The notes beneath the pieces are model-generated. The model searched no databases and had not been told where the DNA came from. It saw only the letters and a program-made list of their open reading frames with translations. A stretch of DNA of 64,000 nucleotides, from assembly GCF_000002865.3 (NCBI RefSeq), contig NW_001865041.1:144486-208485 (forward strand), read 5' to 3'. The translations under genes were made by a program, and so were the position numbers. This stretch comes from Monosiga brevicollis MX1 (lineage: Eukaryota > Opisthokonta > Choanoflagellata > Craspedida > Salpingoecidae). Of the stretch, positions 43,444 to 59,100 are shown in pieces (the first letter of the stretch is position 1; every line of letters begins with the position of its first letter).

Positions 43444-45871
43444 CCATCGCGTTTCCAGTCGCTGCGATGCCTCCACTGATCAGTGTTGAACCGCGGACCT
43501 TGATTAGGTGGTGCAAGATCGTCATGGTCCTCTCATCTTTGGTGACCAAGAGCACGGGTTTTGCTTCAGCTATAATTTCACAGTTGCTGATCCCGATGCG
43601 CGCGGCGGCCTACGTCAATACTGCTTTCTTCTTTTAATGAGCGACATTCTGCGACTGGTGGCTTCATGGCACTTTTTACGCCACCATCTCCAGATCCTCA
43701 TACGGGACATGACTTCCAAGGTGCGCCATCGTCCAAGATATCTTCATACAACCCAAAGCTTTGGCCGTGTCCAGATTTCTCCAACCGATGGCTTTTGCCC
43801 CGTGATACGATGGGCTCTTTGGTTGCTTGTTTGCAGGCCGAGAGGTTGGCCCGATTGAAGCAAAACAGCTCCGTCACCTCGTGAGTGTTGCTTTTCTCTT
43901 CCTTATTTCACGTGAGCAAGGGAGATCAGTTGCTCCGGTTGGGCCAGCCATGTCTTGCGTGCTGCTGTACCCATGTCATCACTGAGCCACCCGGCTGGGG
44001 GAACCACTAGACCTCCATCGACGCCGACCCGGCATCAACACCGACGACGGGCGGCTGCCAAACCTTTGGCTGATCTCATCGAGCACGAAGCACTTGAAAC
44101 AGACCTACACTCTTTTTTGGCCTGGTTATTGCGGGTTGGTATCTGCCACTTCCTGAACCGTGGTCTTGAATGTAGTCTGAGCCTTGCGACTACTCATCAG
44201 TGCGCTTGCTTGCTCTTTCCAACCCACTTCAGAATTGTCAAACGCGGCTCTTTGAGCGGCAGTTGGAAGGAGGCAGTCTCCTGGGCCACACCGCTGTACC
44301 TCAAGACGTGGGTCAGGCTGACGCACCACATTCATTATCCTCCTCCCCCACTGCCATGGCCGATGGAAGCTCGCCATCCCCTTTTGGCAGTGTCGCTAGC
44401 ATGCACACTCCATCATTTGCCTTTGATCTTGCAAGCCTGCAAAGTGTATGTATGATTGCAAACACACCGTCTCTAATGGTAGTCTGGAGCATTCCTCCGT
44501 ATACTCCGAGGGTACATGCGACCTGAATACTTTGAATGCGTTTAGGTGTACAACGCACTGGGTGCCGATGGGTTTCGGATTGCCGCCCAGCACGTCGTGG
44601 TGGGAAGTCAGATCGTTGCAGCCGGCTCGCAAGTACGTCAAAAGCAGCGCTTCTTGAGCCAGATTCACCCCCTCAAACATCGTCTCACTTCTCTGGCATG
44701 GGCGCAGACACAGCTGGTCAACGCTGTCCTGCTTCAAATGATGACGTTACTGCCAAAGCATTGCATCACGGTTACGCTCAACGCTAGCACGTACCAGCCA
44801 CCCTTTACCGGAAACTTTTTGGTTTGTATCCACACATTGTCGTCTAACACCTGACACACAGCATCGGGTGCCCGATTTGACCTTGTGGTTGCTGCTTTTT
44901 GCAGGGTCTTGCGGCGAATGTCGACATTCCAGAGCAGTTGGATATGGAGACGACACTTTGCATTCGCTTTGACGAGCCACAGCCCGACGACAGCTTTGTC
45001 AGCCGTAAGCAACCCCTGCCCCCTGCCTCCTCCTTCTCCCCTTGAACTGAGTGTATTTGTTCTCGGAATCGGTCCACATGATCAGTGTGATACAGACGCG
45101 CTGTGGGATTGGGACAGAGCGTCAGTTGACTTGATACCATGGCCTTGCTATCATTGCTTTTAGGCCTTTCTGAGGAAGATAGCTGTGAAGCCCTTCCAAT
45201 TAGTGTCACGGTTCTGGGGGATGCACCGGTCCCACGGCACACGCTGAGCATCGTTCAAGAGGTGATGCACATGTTGTCACAGTCTATATCTGAGGTTCGG
45301 ACCCATGCCGTAGCCAATTGTAGAACGTGTACCCTGAGTGCACTGAGCAAACTTGCTGTTCCATGCACGATCCCACCCAGGAGGCGCAAGAGCAATGGCT
45401 AGTTGTCATTCGTGAGAAGTGGACTCGCTTGGCGCGCCTCTACTTTGCCTTGTCGCGAATGCCCAACCGAAAAGGCTCGGATGAAGACATTGCTCAGGCA
45501 AGACCGATCGATTCTGCTTTGCTTTCTCCACCGCCCCCCCCCCCCCCCCCNNNNNNNNNNNNNNNNNNNNNNNNNNNNNNNNNNNNNNNNNNNNNNNNNN
45601 ACCGATGGTTTTTTTTTTGTTTTTTCCACGGCCCCCCCCCCCCCCCCCCCCCACCCATTGAGCGTGTGTTCCATTGTCTTCCATGTTTACCACGTTGCCT
45701 CATCTGAATTTGGCTTGCCCTCTTCTTCCACTCCACTTTGGATAATAGCGTCTGGGCGTCCGCCGCTATGATGTGCGGGTCCTACGCTTCTGGTGCCAAG
45801 GGCTTTCACGCGTGCTGCGCTCCAAAATTTTGCGATCCATAGCCGACGCAACTCGAAGCGAGGGGCAATGA
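42972..45871 (+). CDS. FLCN: Folliculin, FNIP-partner and RagC/D GAP
   Basis: Eleven exons: 42972-43376, 43508-43720, 43837-43880, 43987-44134, 44233-44445, 44546-44632, 44708-44821, 44905-45004, 45164-45294, 45381-45497, 45749-45871; all phases agree, 564 residues (human 579). The N-terminal longin domain begins MSIVVALGHFCEQHGPRVVY (human [20 protein letters not shown]). PLIFGDQEHGFCFSYNF leads to DPDARGGLRQY, where Arg167 aligns with the human GAP arginine finger Arg164. The C-terminal DENN part matches through PPFTGNFLGLAANVDIP, EEAQEQWLVVIREKW and VLRFWCQGLSRVLRSKIL. Folliculin controls mTORC1 signalling to TFE factors at the lysosome. The donor of exon 1 is the first GT of a long (GT)n tract; the donor of exon 10 is GC (CAG/GCAAGA). 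The last intron contains the 50-N gap. Confidence 0.95.
43377..43440. repeat. (GT)n microsatellite at the folliculin exon 1 donor
   Basis: About 31 GT units begin at the last base of exon 1, so that the repeat itself supplies the 5' splice site. Confidence 0.95.
45551..45600. other. Assembly gap, 50 N, inside the last folliculin intron
   Basis: Fixed-length gap bordered by poly-C. The sequence before it (from ACCGATCGATTCTG at about 45506) and after it (from ACCGATGG at 45601) look like two reads of one segment, each ending in TCCAC[C/G]G and poly-C. Confidence 0.95.
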
Positions 45872-46341
45872 TAACAAAAGGGGCTGTTCTTTCCATTACA
45901 CCTGTTCTTGGGTTGTATACATGGACGGCGTTTGAGCATGCACGGGTTTTGGGGGATCTGCCTCTCTCTTTTTGTAGTGAGTGCCCTCTAGTACCGGGTG
46001 GTCCATGTTGTGTTTCGCGCAAGCATGGGTTTGTGTGGCAGAGGCAGACAAATAGGAAATCAAGAATTTTAGACCAGGGCTTCCGGAGAGAAGGCAATGA
46101 GTCTTGTGCATGGTCAACTACGTCCATGCAGTCAATACACGACGAACATTCATACGTAGAGCCAGCTTGTGTCCCACAGGACTGCAAAGTGTACCAGTGG
46201 GAACACAGCGGAATGCCACAAACCTAATCGAAAACAAGAACAAGCAAACGAGTACATGCCATGCACAGGGCAAAGCCAAACAAACACGTTTCATTCACGG
46301 GAGTGGCCGTAGAGGACAAGAGCTTGGGCTGTTGACAAAAT
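45872..46341. other. Spacer between convergent folliculin and LAMP genes
   Basis: 470 bp of 3' sequence with no gene seen. Confidence 0.6.
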
Positions 46342-48236
46342 TTAGACTTTTGAGTAGCCACTCTTGCGCTTCATGCCGAGGAAGGCATAGCCCAGGAGAG
46401 AAAAGAGAACGACGCCACCCACGATGGCACCAACCACGATGGCCAGTGTATGGTCCTGGTTCTTCTTGCCAGGGCAAGCATCAAGTTGCGCTGTCAACCG
46501 ACAGAGGATGCAAGAGAGAAAGCACAGGAAAGAATGAGCGACAAAAGACAAGTCGCAGAGAAGAGAACCGTCAAGCGAGAAGGTAGCGAGTAAGATGGCC
46601 ACGAACCATTCGGAGCTGGTTGGATGGTATTTTGGTTCGGCTGAATATTGAAAGGCTGCACATTCAAGTCCTCAAAGATGAGCGAGAGGGTCGACTTGGA
46701 AGAGGCCGGGGTCGAGTCGAGTGCCGTGGATTGGTTGCATCCCCAGCCGTAGCCGTGGGCGCTCTTCATGGGTGTGGAAGCATCCGTAAAGTTGACCGTT
46801 CCATTGACTACGCAGGCGAGATGCAATGGGATCAAAAGGTTCAGTAATCAGAGGGACACGTGTTGTTTGATTGTCAAGATGAAACATGATGCCATTTTGC
46901 TGAACTGGTATGCATGATTTGATTTACCTTGCACGTTTGCACTGACAAAGGCGCTGGTGATGCTCACCAGGGACCAGCTGGCCACTGTTTCGAAATTCGG
47001 GGCTGGCCAGACAAGCAAAAGTTTGAATGAGCTCTCTCAAAGTGTGTAGTGGCGCGGCACTCAAGGATGTACACTACACACCGGCAAAACGGCGTTCGGC
47101 TGATTTTTCAGCAGGTGCAGCTGTCGAGCTGGAGTTGGCAGGTGTGGTGTTGGTGGTGGTGGCCTCGGACGTGGTAGTGGTGGCCTCGGACGTAGTGGTG
47201 GTGGCCTCGGACGTGGTGGTGGTGGCCTCGGACGTGGTAGTGGTGGCCTCGGACGTAGTGGTGGTGGCCTCGGACGTAGTGGTGGTGGCCTCGGACGTAG
47301 TGGTGGTGGCCTCGGACGTAGTGGTGGTGGCCTCGGACGTGGTGGTGGTGGTGGCCTCGGACGTGGTGGTGGTGGTGGCCTCGGACGTGGTGGTGGTCTT
47401 GGGTTTGGTGGTGGTGGCCTTGGGCGTGGTGGTGGTGGTGGCCTCGGACGTGGTGGTGGTGGTGGCCTCGGACGTGGTGGTGGTCTTGGGTTTGGTGGTG
47501 GTGGCCTTGGGCGTGGTGGTGGTGTTCTTAGGTTGGGTGGTGGCCTTGGGCGTGGTGGTGGTGTTCTTAGGTTGGGTGGTGGCCTTGGGCGTGGTGGTGG
47601 TAGTTGTTGTCGAGTTGTGTCCAGAAGGAGAGGCGGTGGTGGAGGGAGCAACGGTGGTGGTGACGTGGGAGTTCTCCCCCGCAAACTGCAGGCCAAATAC
47701 AACGCTGCTCTCGGAATTGAAGGCACGGAAGAAATAGGTGGCGTTGGGGTGGTTGCACTGTGGGACACTATGGATTCAAATCGGGATGCAAGATAAGAGC
47801 CGCTCACATGGACGAGGGATGCGGCACGAGGGCGAAAAGAGTTTGGTACCAAAGCCCAGTGGGATGGGCAGCCTCTTACCTGACTGAGCTCGCGTTGGTA
47901 AGCGTCACAGATGTGCTCTTGTCCTGTTGTGAGTGTGTGCAGGCCACGAAATTTCCAATGAAATTGTTGGCATGAAGCTACGGTGACTATCCCAAACGAA
48001 CGCAACGTACGTTGGCCGACGCGGACACCTTGAGTGAGGAAAATTGCAAGAGAGCACAGACGTTGCCAGTGCCCTCTTCTTGCACCTTGACCAAGACAGC
48101 TGCTGCCAAAGCGACTACACCGTTGCCCAGAACAAACGTAGAAGCGCTGTGAATCATCAACCAGGTCAGGTGGCGCCTGCACGTGTGACCATCACTCACC
48201 TTGCAGCGCAAGGAGCAGGCGCAACGCTGCTGCCAT
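46342..48236 (-). CDS. LAMP/CD68-like lysosomal membrane glycoprotein with a mucin-like repeat
   Basis: Eight exons (minus strand): 48200-48236, 48011-48114, 47880-47977, 47082-47767, 46928-47002, 46860-46904, 46607-46807, 46342-46490; phases agree, 464 residues. Signal peptide MAAALRLLLALQVALAAAV (made by splicing exons 1 and 2), a short luminal LAMP-like domain with Cys pairs (GNVCALLQFSS, NFVACTHSQ, QCNHPNATYFF), a Thr-rich stretch with about a dozen TTTTSEA-type repeats (likely heavily O-glycosylated), a second luminal domain (GWGCNQST, LDACPGKK), one transmembrane helix (LAIVVGAIVGGVVLFSLLGYAFL) and the tail KRKSGYSKV. GYSKV fits the lysosomal GYxx-hydrophobic sorting signal (GYQTI in animal LAMPs). 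Two domains with a mucin hinge is the LAMP-1/2 plan; the long Thr repeat recalls CD68. Exons 5 and 6 are short, and their borders rest on phase. Confidence 0.88.
47144..47605. repeat. Coding minisatellite (18-21 bp units, Thr-Ser-Glu-Ala)
   Basis: Units of GTGGTGGTGGCCTCGGAC and variants with an added GTG or with TTGGGTTTGG and TTGGGCGTGG repeat over about 450 bp in LAMP exon 4. On the coding strand they give TTTSEA and TTTPKA. Repeat number is likely to vary between alleles. Confidence 0.9.
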
Positions 48237-48991
48237 GCTGATTGTGACACCGGAGTGATGAGAGGCCCCCTGCACAGGTCCCAGGTAGACTGTGAGGCAA
48301 CAGCAGATTGACAACACCACGCATGGGCCACCAACATCGAGTGCGCACAGCCTGAGGGCATGATCCGAAACTCGGGGCCATGCGGACACGTACAGGAGTT
48401 GCGCAAAACGGCTGTCGGTGGGCGGGCGCACGCGTGCTGGATCTTTGCACCTGCAAAACAACCACAGCATCAATCAGCTAGAGCAGCATGATCCGCACCT
48501 TGGCACACACGTGTGGCTAGCGTGTGCCGACAAGCCACCCAGTGTCACCAGGTCAAGCCGCACCGCCGCTGCCGAGGGGCAGCGATCGCGAGCTGATACC
48601 TGCACAAGCAACAAGAAAACTAAGAGATACTGCTACGCTTGGCAAGGCTAGGTAGAGATGCGAAGCGTGCCCAAGCGGGGCAAGAGGCAGGGAGAGGCGT
48701 GTTGGGCCGGTGTAAGGCAAATGCAAGGCAAAAGCAGAGAAGGTGACTTATCACGGAGCCCATAAAGAGATGATTCCATTGAAGGATACAAAAGAAGAGA
48801 GAGGCTACTTGGAGCGATATTGGAGAACAACAAAGCAAGGGCGATCATGTTTTTGCTGACATTCCGGCGTCGCTGCAAGCTGATGAAAACACAATCCGCT
48901 TGCAACGAAAATCGAATCCACATCAATTCAAAAAAGCGCAGAGAGGCAAAAGGATCTTTTATCCTCAACGACAGTTGTTGACCAAGCAAAC
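48237..48991. other. Spacer between divergent LAMP and NDUFAF7
   Basis: 755 bp with the promoters of both genes; no clear TATA box or gene seen. Confidence 0.55.
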
Positions 48992-51871
48992 ATGTCCGCA
49001 GTCAGCCGATCGGTCATCGCGGCACTCGCGCGGCGGTGGCAGCCCCAAAGATGGCCGCTGCTGGCGGGTTCGGCGCGGACTAGCGGGTGCTGGATGAATG
49101 CGAGGCGAGACCTGTCGACTAGTCATCGGCTGCTACGGTCTGATCAGCAAGTTGCGGGACCCCTTGGCACAACTGACGAACTTTTGGATCACATCGTTAC
49201 GCGTATCGAGCTCAGCGGGCCTCTGTCCATCGCTGACTACATGCAAGAAGTGCTCACCAGTCCCATCGCAGTGCGTTTCGCGAGCTGAAGACGATGAACT
49301 GCCCTCCATTAACATGCCAGCTTCTCTTTTTTTTTTTTGCCTCTTTGCATCACATCCCCCAGTGCAAATGGCATGCTTTCTCTGGCTAAAGAGCAGAGAG
49401 CGCGTTCTCACTTGTCGTGTTCGAATGGCTCCCACGTGGCTAGGGCTATTACAGCCGCGACGGCCAATTCGGCGGCCAAGGTGACTTTATCACGGCTCCA
49501 GGTGTATCTCACATGTTTGGCGAGGTATGCATCTTTGAGCTTGCCACCACAAGCACTTGATATGGGGCCATTTTCTCATGGCCTGCTGATGGATGGGCCA
49601 ATGCATAGATGCTCGGTATCTGGATTACCACGGAATGGCAGGCCTTGGGATGCCCTGATCGCCTGCGTCTAGTAGAGCTTGGGCCGGGGAACGGTGTTCT
49701 TATGCGTGACATAATGACGGCAAGTTGCTGAACTTCTTGCGCCGTTTGATAGGCGAGGCCAGACAACTCCGGGAAGCAGGGTACAATCACAACCTGCATC
49801 CGAGCTCGGCATTCAACGACCCATTCTTGATTCTTCGCAGGTCTTGGATAAACATTTACCAGCGACAAAGATTGACATCAACTTGATTGAGAGCAGTCTT
49901 TTGCTGAGGTTGGCGCAGTTCCTGCCACCCAATGTTGTGTCCTGGCGCGCGCCCCCGTGTGCTGTGCCGCTCAAAGAATCAATCTCAACCCATTGTTTTT
50001 TTTTTTTCCTTTGGGCTTGAATCGTCGCCATGCATCACATGCGTCACGTGTAGTGCAGAACAAGAGGCGACCATTTGCAACCGTGAACGGACCTCCCCAG
50101 CGCCCCTTCAGGACCCCAGCTTGCCCGGTCGGTCCACAGGGCCCTCTTATTCAGTCGACCGACCTTTTCTGCTGTCAACAAACCTCCTGAATTTTTTTTT
50201 TTTTGGGTGGCCATGTGACCAAATCGTTCGATATAGGGCCGTACCGCAAGGCAGACGCCGATCGCCGCCAGCTGCGCTGGTTCCGGCGCCTAGTGAGCTC
50301 GGCCTTCTCTTTGGGTGCTGGGCCGTGGCTGCTGCGATGTTTTCCATGATATGCGCTCATGGAAAACCACTGCTCGTGTAGGATCAACTACTGACCGAAA
50401 ACGCCGATCAAAAAACACATGGCAGCTCACTTGACCCCGTCATTGTTGGTATGTCGCTTTAGCCAGCTTGGAAGTGACAGCCGCTTGTGGACACCTCACC
50501 ACTGTTGTTGATGTGTGACCATCGCACGGCAACTCTCACGGCCAATGCCTTCCAACTTAGTGGCAAACGAATTTCTCGACGCCGCACCAATCTACCAGCT
50601 GCAGTATCAAAATGACCAGTGGCATGAGCGCTTGGTTGATGTCAACCCAGACCCAGCGCCAGGCGAGCTGCCCTTACGGTCAGCATCGCCAGCGGGTCTG
50701 CCTCTCTAGCTGTCCATTCGCCTCGATAGCCCGCTGATGCTGCTGCATTTCATCGAATGCTAGATTTGTGCTGAGTAAAGGTGAAACACCTGTCGTGACC
50801 ATGATCAAGCAGACGCCCTCGTTCCTGCCAGCCCAACCCAAGGATGGGGATGTTGTGGAGTATTCACCTCGTGCGGCCGAAACATGCCTCCAAGTTGCCG
50901 ATTTGCTCGGCCAAAGTGTCGGTGAGTGGTGTTAAACTCTTTGGCTCGCTCTCGCCCAGTAGACGCGCAGTTGCCCGTTTGCTTCATGCGAGCCTCGCAA
51001 GCCAAGGGAAGGGAGAGGGGGACTCAACACTGGGGGTCGAGCCGCTGGGAGACTGATGACTGCTGATGAATTTTTAGGCTCGGCGCTGCTTATCGACTAT
51101 GGCCCCTGGTCTATGGAAACGGGCGACACTTTACGGGTAGGGTTTGGCTGGCTCACGTGTCGTCGTGGCGTTACGTCATCTTGGTCTCATTGTGTTTCAC
51201 CCATATCTCTCTTCGGCAGGCCTATCGACAACACGTGCAAGTCGATGTTCTTGATGAGGTTCGCTCCCTGGCGCTGTGCGTTGTTCCAAGGATGACTGCC
51301 TGGCCTCTTCATGCTTTGTTGTGATTTCATCAATCTTTTCGGCTCCTATCGCCTTTTATGGACTTGATCTGTTTTGACAGCCGGGAACCGCCGATATTAC
51401 GGCCGATGTTAATTTTGCGCAGCTCATGCATCTTCTGCAGAAACATGCACCTGGTGGGTCGATTCTCGCTCAACGAACCCACCTGTCTGGGCATACGCGC
51501 CAACGAAGGGTGTCATTGTTCTGTTCCCTGCCAAACAGGAGTGGCGCAACATGGGCCTGTGGCCCAAGGGAGCTTCTTGCTGCGTCTTGGCCTCGCTGAG
51601 CGTGCGCAACAACTCCTACACAAGGCCAAACTAGCCCAGGTATGCCTGGGTCAAGACAGGACACGGCATCGCTTTGGGCTTTTCCCCTCGGCAAGCTTCG
51701 CGCTCCTCACGACCGCCACATTTCTTTGACCCTGATCAGGATACCCAGCAAGCGCTGGCCATCAAGGCCAATGCCGAGATGCTGGTTCGAGAAGACAAAA
51801 TGGGCCTGAGGTTCAAATGCCTGGGCTTGTCAAGCCCCGCCACCACCCGGTGTATGGCCGGGTTTTCGTAA
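48992..51871 (+). CDS. NDUFAF7: Mitochondrial complex I assembly arginine methyltransferase NDUFAF7 (MidA)
   Basis: Fourteen exons: 48992-49270, 49444-49524, 49609-49719, 49841-49908, 50054-50127, 50255-50292, 50382-50448, 50561-50678, 50764-50921, 51078-51136, 51220-51258, 51381-51453, 51539-51639, 51740-51871; every phase agrees, 465 residues (human 441). An Arg-rich N-terminus (RSVIAALARRWQPQRW) fits a mitochondrial presequence. Family motifs: LSIADYMQEVLTSPI, GDFITAPGVSHMFGE, SAM-binding VELGPGNGVLMRD, VANEFLDAAPIYQL, LLIDYGPW, PGTADITADVNF and FLLRLGLAERAQQL. NDUFAF7 dimethylates an Arg of NDUFS2 in early complex I assembly. The donor of exon 3 is GC (ACG/GCAAGT). The gene is convergent with CBS. 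Confidence 0.94.
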
Positions 51872-52193
51872 AAGTTTGCTCGGTATTGTCTACATTCACG
51901 TTCACTTTGAACAAAATGCACTGGCCGAATCAGTCCCGTGGATTCGATTTCAAAAGGTTGACGGCACGACGCCAAGCGAGAAGACACTTGAACGTCGATG
52001 CCCAGATAGCAAGCGGGCGATTGTTACGGCCGGGAAGCCAACACAAGAACAGTTTGCTACCATTCTTTGCCATAATCGATGAAAACAAAGAAAAAAAAAC
52101 AAGGAACAAACAAAAAAAGGCACTGTGTGCAGAAATGCGCATTCCTCCCTCTGTGTGGCAAAATGGCTAGCAAATGATTGATGCACAAGAGGC

Positions 52194-55478
<3,285 letters not shown>

Positions 55479-56106
55479 TGTGACGGGGACGGCTGGTCAC
55501 GACTGGTCGACGGGACAGAGCAAAAAAGAAAAGTAAGCCAAGGTGGCCAAGGGGAGCGAGGAGAAGGGTGAGGGAGAAGCAGAGTTGAACAACGTGGTTG
55601 ACGACTTTTTTTCTGCTGCTGCTTTTTTTTTTTTTTTTTGGATTATTGCTGTGGTTTGTCTTACATGTACGTCTTCTGTGAGGAACACTGCGTTTGCTTC
55701 GTGGGGGCTTCAAGGTATTCTAAAGTAAGTGAGGCAGAACTTCTGCTTCAAGTTTGAATGGTGCTGCTTCTTCTGTCAACTTTCTTCGTCTGTCCGGCTC
55801 GTCATCATCAGCAAGCGCTGGAACAACAAACACACAAACACAAAGGGCACGAGGCCTTTGTGTTTTGGAGGTAGGGTATTGGTTAATCAAGGTGTGCCGT
55901 ATATACACTTTGCCTGGTATGCTCGTCCGGGTCGCTTGGCCACGCCACTGGTCGGGGCTATTGCAACATCAGCAGCCTTGAAGCATGCGTTACGTAATCG
56001 GTTCTTGAATGAAAACGACACGTGTTTTTCAGGCCAAACCGATAGCAAAATACGAAGAGAGAGAGAGAGAGAGAGAGAGACAGCGAGACGAGACAGCGAC
56101 AGCGTC
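55479..56106. other. Spacer upstream of CBS
   Basis: Poly-T runs (55623-55639), a short (GA)n near 56058-56082 and no supportable gene. It is upstream of CBS and downstream of the helical-repeat gene. Confidence 0.5.
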
Positions 56107-59100
56107 TCATGCTGACAATTCACGCTGAGGTGGTTGGTGCGCTGCCGCCAGCAACCAGCCCGAGGTCAGATGTCCGTCAATGACCCTGTGCACGCACACG
56201 GTGGCACCGCTTGAGCCGACCGTGGTGCTTAATGCGCAGCAGTGGCACACACCAAAAAGTTCATGACCGTTATCGCAAATAGCCAGCACCGACCGAAGTG
56301 AGTGCCATGGAGACCAGGTTGGGGATCGACGCCCCTCCTCTGAGGCCGAGGCCGAGCTAGACGCTGTCGGACTCTTTTCTGCTAGCAGTTCCGCCAGCGT
56401 TACGGGCATCGCGCTAATGGGCGATGCAGGCCCCAGCCCTGCTTCGGGCTCCTATTGAGCAGAATCAGCGCTGGACGCGAGCAGGCAAACTAGCCTCCCG
56501 AGACATGACGCTTCAGACACACCGGCGGCAGACGTTGCAGCAGGCCGAGAGCAAGGGTCGACGATGCATCCACAACCGCCAATGCATGCCTGGACAGTGC
56601 AGCGGCGTGTCAACATGGCCCACTCGTCGCGACCGTCAAGCAGAGGAAAAGATCGATCGATGCCCGTGGTTCTGGGCGAGCGTACCTTGGTGATTTCTCG
56701 ACCATGTCCGGGTTGGGCCGACCTGCCATCGCGGCTAGACGCTTCAAGCATGGCCTCAGCGACCACAGCTGCCAAGGGAAAGACACGCGCACACCACACT
56801 GACATCATCACACAACCGCCGCTGCAATTGTGCAGGCCAGCAGCCTCCTCTTGAGGGGGCAACGGGGACAAGGGTGCATTCTGACCAAGTTGATGGGTAA
56901 CGGCCGGTTGTAAAGCTGCCAGTGGGCGCAAAAGCGGGCCTCAATAGAACCAGCTATTTTCCACACCCAATCAGATGCCATGAGCCATAGCGCAGAACCT
57001 CGAGCGCTCAAAAGATGTCTGTGTGCGTCCTGGACGCATGCATCTACCAAGTGCCTGCTCAAGCGCAGAAAGCGCATCAAGAGGCCGCGACAGCCCCAGA
57101 ATGAGAGCATGCAGGCTGCTGCAAGCCGGAGTCTGAACGTGATCTCGAACGTAAGCCTCAGTTGTTGGGTGCCATGCATGGGCTAAAGCCAGGTTTCACA
57201 GAGTTCAGTTCAAGCAAGCGGATGCGGTGCCAAATCGACTAAAAGACAAACATGAACCTTGATCCGAGAGCTCACTTTGAAAAAAGTCAGCGTCAAGCTC
57301 CTTCATGTCAAACAACAACTGGCAGGTATGCATGCATCATGCACGAGTGAGCCAGATCAGCAGTCGCGTGGTCGGATCAACCCGTGACCAGGCGATCGAC
57401 ACGTCTTAAGCAGTGAAGTTGAGCTAGGCATGGACTCACGTGCAGGAGGTCGAGCAAGAAGCGCTGCGACTCCACACCGTCGGGTTCCCAAACGCGCAGC
57501 CATCTACACCAAAAGGTTTTCCCATGAAGGGGCAAAATGACCTACGCATGCTTCACAAACAACAACAACCCCCCAGGCTCGAATCGCAACCAGGCCGTAC
57601 CGCTTGAGGACATCGAGACACGGCGCGGACCATGTGTGTGGAACTTGGTGAATGTGGAGTTGGAGGGCCAGCGCTACAAACAAGCGCACCGCCATCACGT
57701 CCAAAGTTCCGCTGCAGGCTGCCAAAGCCGTCTACTTCCACTTTTCATGTGAGCATTGATACTGAGGAACTGTCACAGCCCGCAGGCTTTCGCACCTGGA
57801 CCACCAAAGCCAGCTGCCGTAGCATGTCACTTGCAAAGGACCGATGTCGCAGCTGCCGCTCAAACCCCAATAGCCAGGATGCTAGGTGCCTGAGCCCGTC
57901 ACATTGTATTCCGGTATTGAGAGGTAGTATACTGCGCCCCAACTTGTGTGAGCCGAGTACTATACCGTTGCAAGGCCACTCCCAAGATCGCGGGAGCCCG
58001 TGCACTCATGGCCAGTCGCGCCACGCTGCTCAAGCAGCGGATGTCAGTTAGTTCAAAAGTGCGACCATACATGTTAGTTTGTGAGACGCCCAAGGTCTTT
58101 CAGCAAGGGCTGTGAACGCACCTGGCCTCGTCATGCACTGCTTCCAAGAGACAGGTCAAGGATTTGTCATCCAACGCTCGGTCGTTGCCTTCAATAAGCG
58201 CCTAAATGTCCCGTGCAGACAACCGCCATACACAGCCAGCATCAGAATCCTTGTCATGATTGTTTTGGGTCAAGTTTCAAACGCACGACAATCATTCTTT
58301 GCGTCTCGGTATCCTCCGCCGGCAGGCGGGGCAGCTGTTCCAGGATGGGGTGCCAAGGACTGATGTCTGCAGGGGCAGACAGTTTGGCACCAGGATAAGC
58401 GTATGTCATCACACCGTCGGCATTTGTGGCCTCGTGTACAAACCGAGCAGAGGACTCTTGAGCAAAGGTTGGGCTGCCAAGTGCCATAGGGCTTGTAAAG
58501 CGCGCACGTCGCAAAAAGTTAAGCTTGGGTTAGCGTGACACAATTCCATCACGCAATTGGCTGTACATTCAGAATATATAAATAAAATAAAAAAGTTGAG
58601 CATGAGCGATTCACACACGCACGCGCGCACGTACGCACGCGCGTACACAACGACTTGAGGGCTTTTTTTCCCCCAGCACGGGGGGCTTAGTCACCCTTGC
58701 ACGTGCTTTGCGTGTGGCTGATAGCTACAGGACTGGAATATAAGCAAAAGCAGACGTACCATCGAGCGTCGCTTGTGCCGTGGCTAAAAGCTGCAACGCC
58801 ATGCCGTGTGCCCCACCCAAGGTCGTGTGCTGCTGGCGCCGGAGGGCGACAACCTGGTCAAAGGGAATGCGGGAGGCTAAAATGTGACTTGCGGGCTTCT
58901 CCAACAAGCTTTGTAGGTCAGACTCCGTGACGTGCTTCTCGAGCTGCAGTAGGGGGAGCAGCGCTTGGAGTGCACGTCGCCACGCCATAGGGTCCGACTT
59001 CACATAGCCCGGGGCACGCAAGGCCAGACGTGCAAGTGTGCGTAAGATCGGACCGGAATTGAGCATGGCCAGATTGTCTTGCGCAGAGGGACCACGATCC

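Noticed and set aside
47061-48182. Pro/Arg-rich minus-strand frame of 373 codons
   Set aside because: It overlaps LAMP exons in another frame; the Thr-Ser-Glu-Ala frame joins by phase to a signal peptide, Cys domains and a transmembrane tail, while this one has no such context.
57590-57610. tRNA B-box-like sequence (GGCTCGAATCG)
   Set aside because: No A box lies at the right distance and no cloverleaf can be folded around it.
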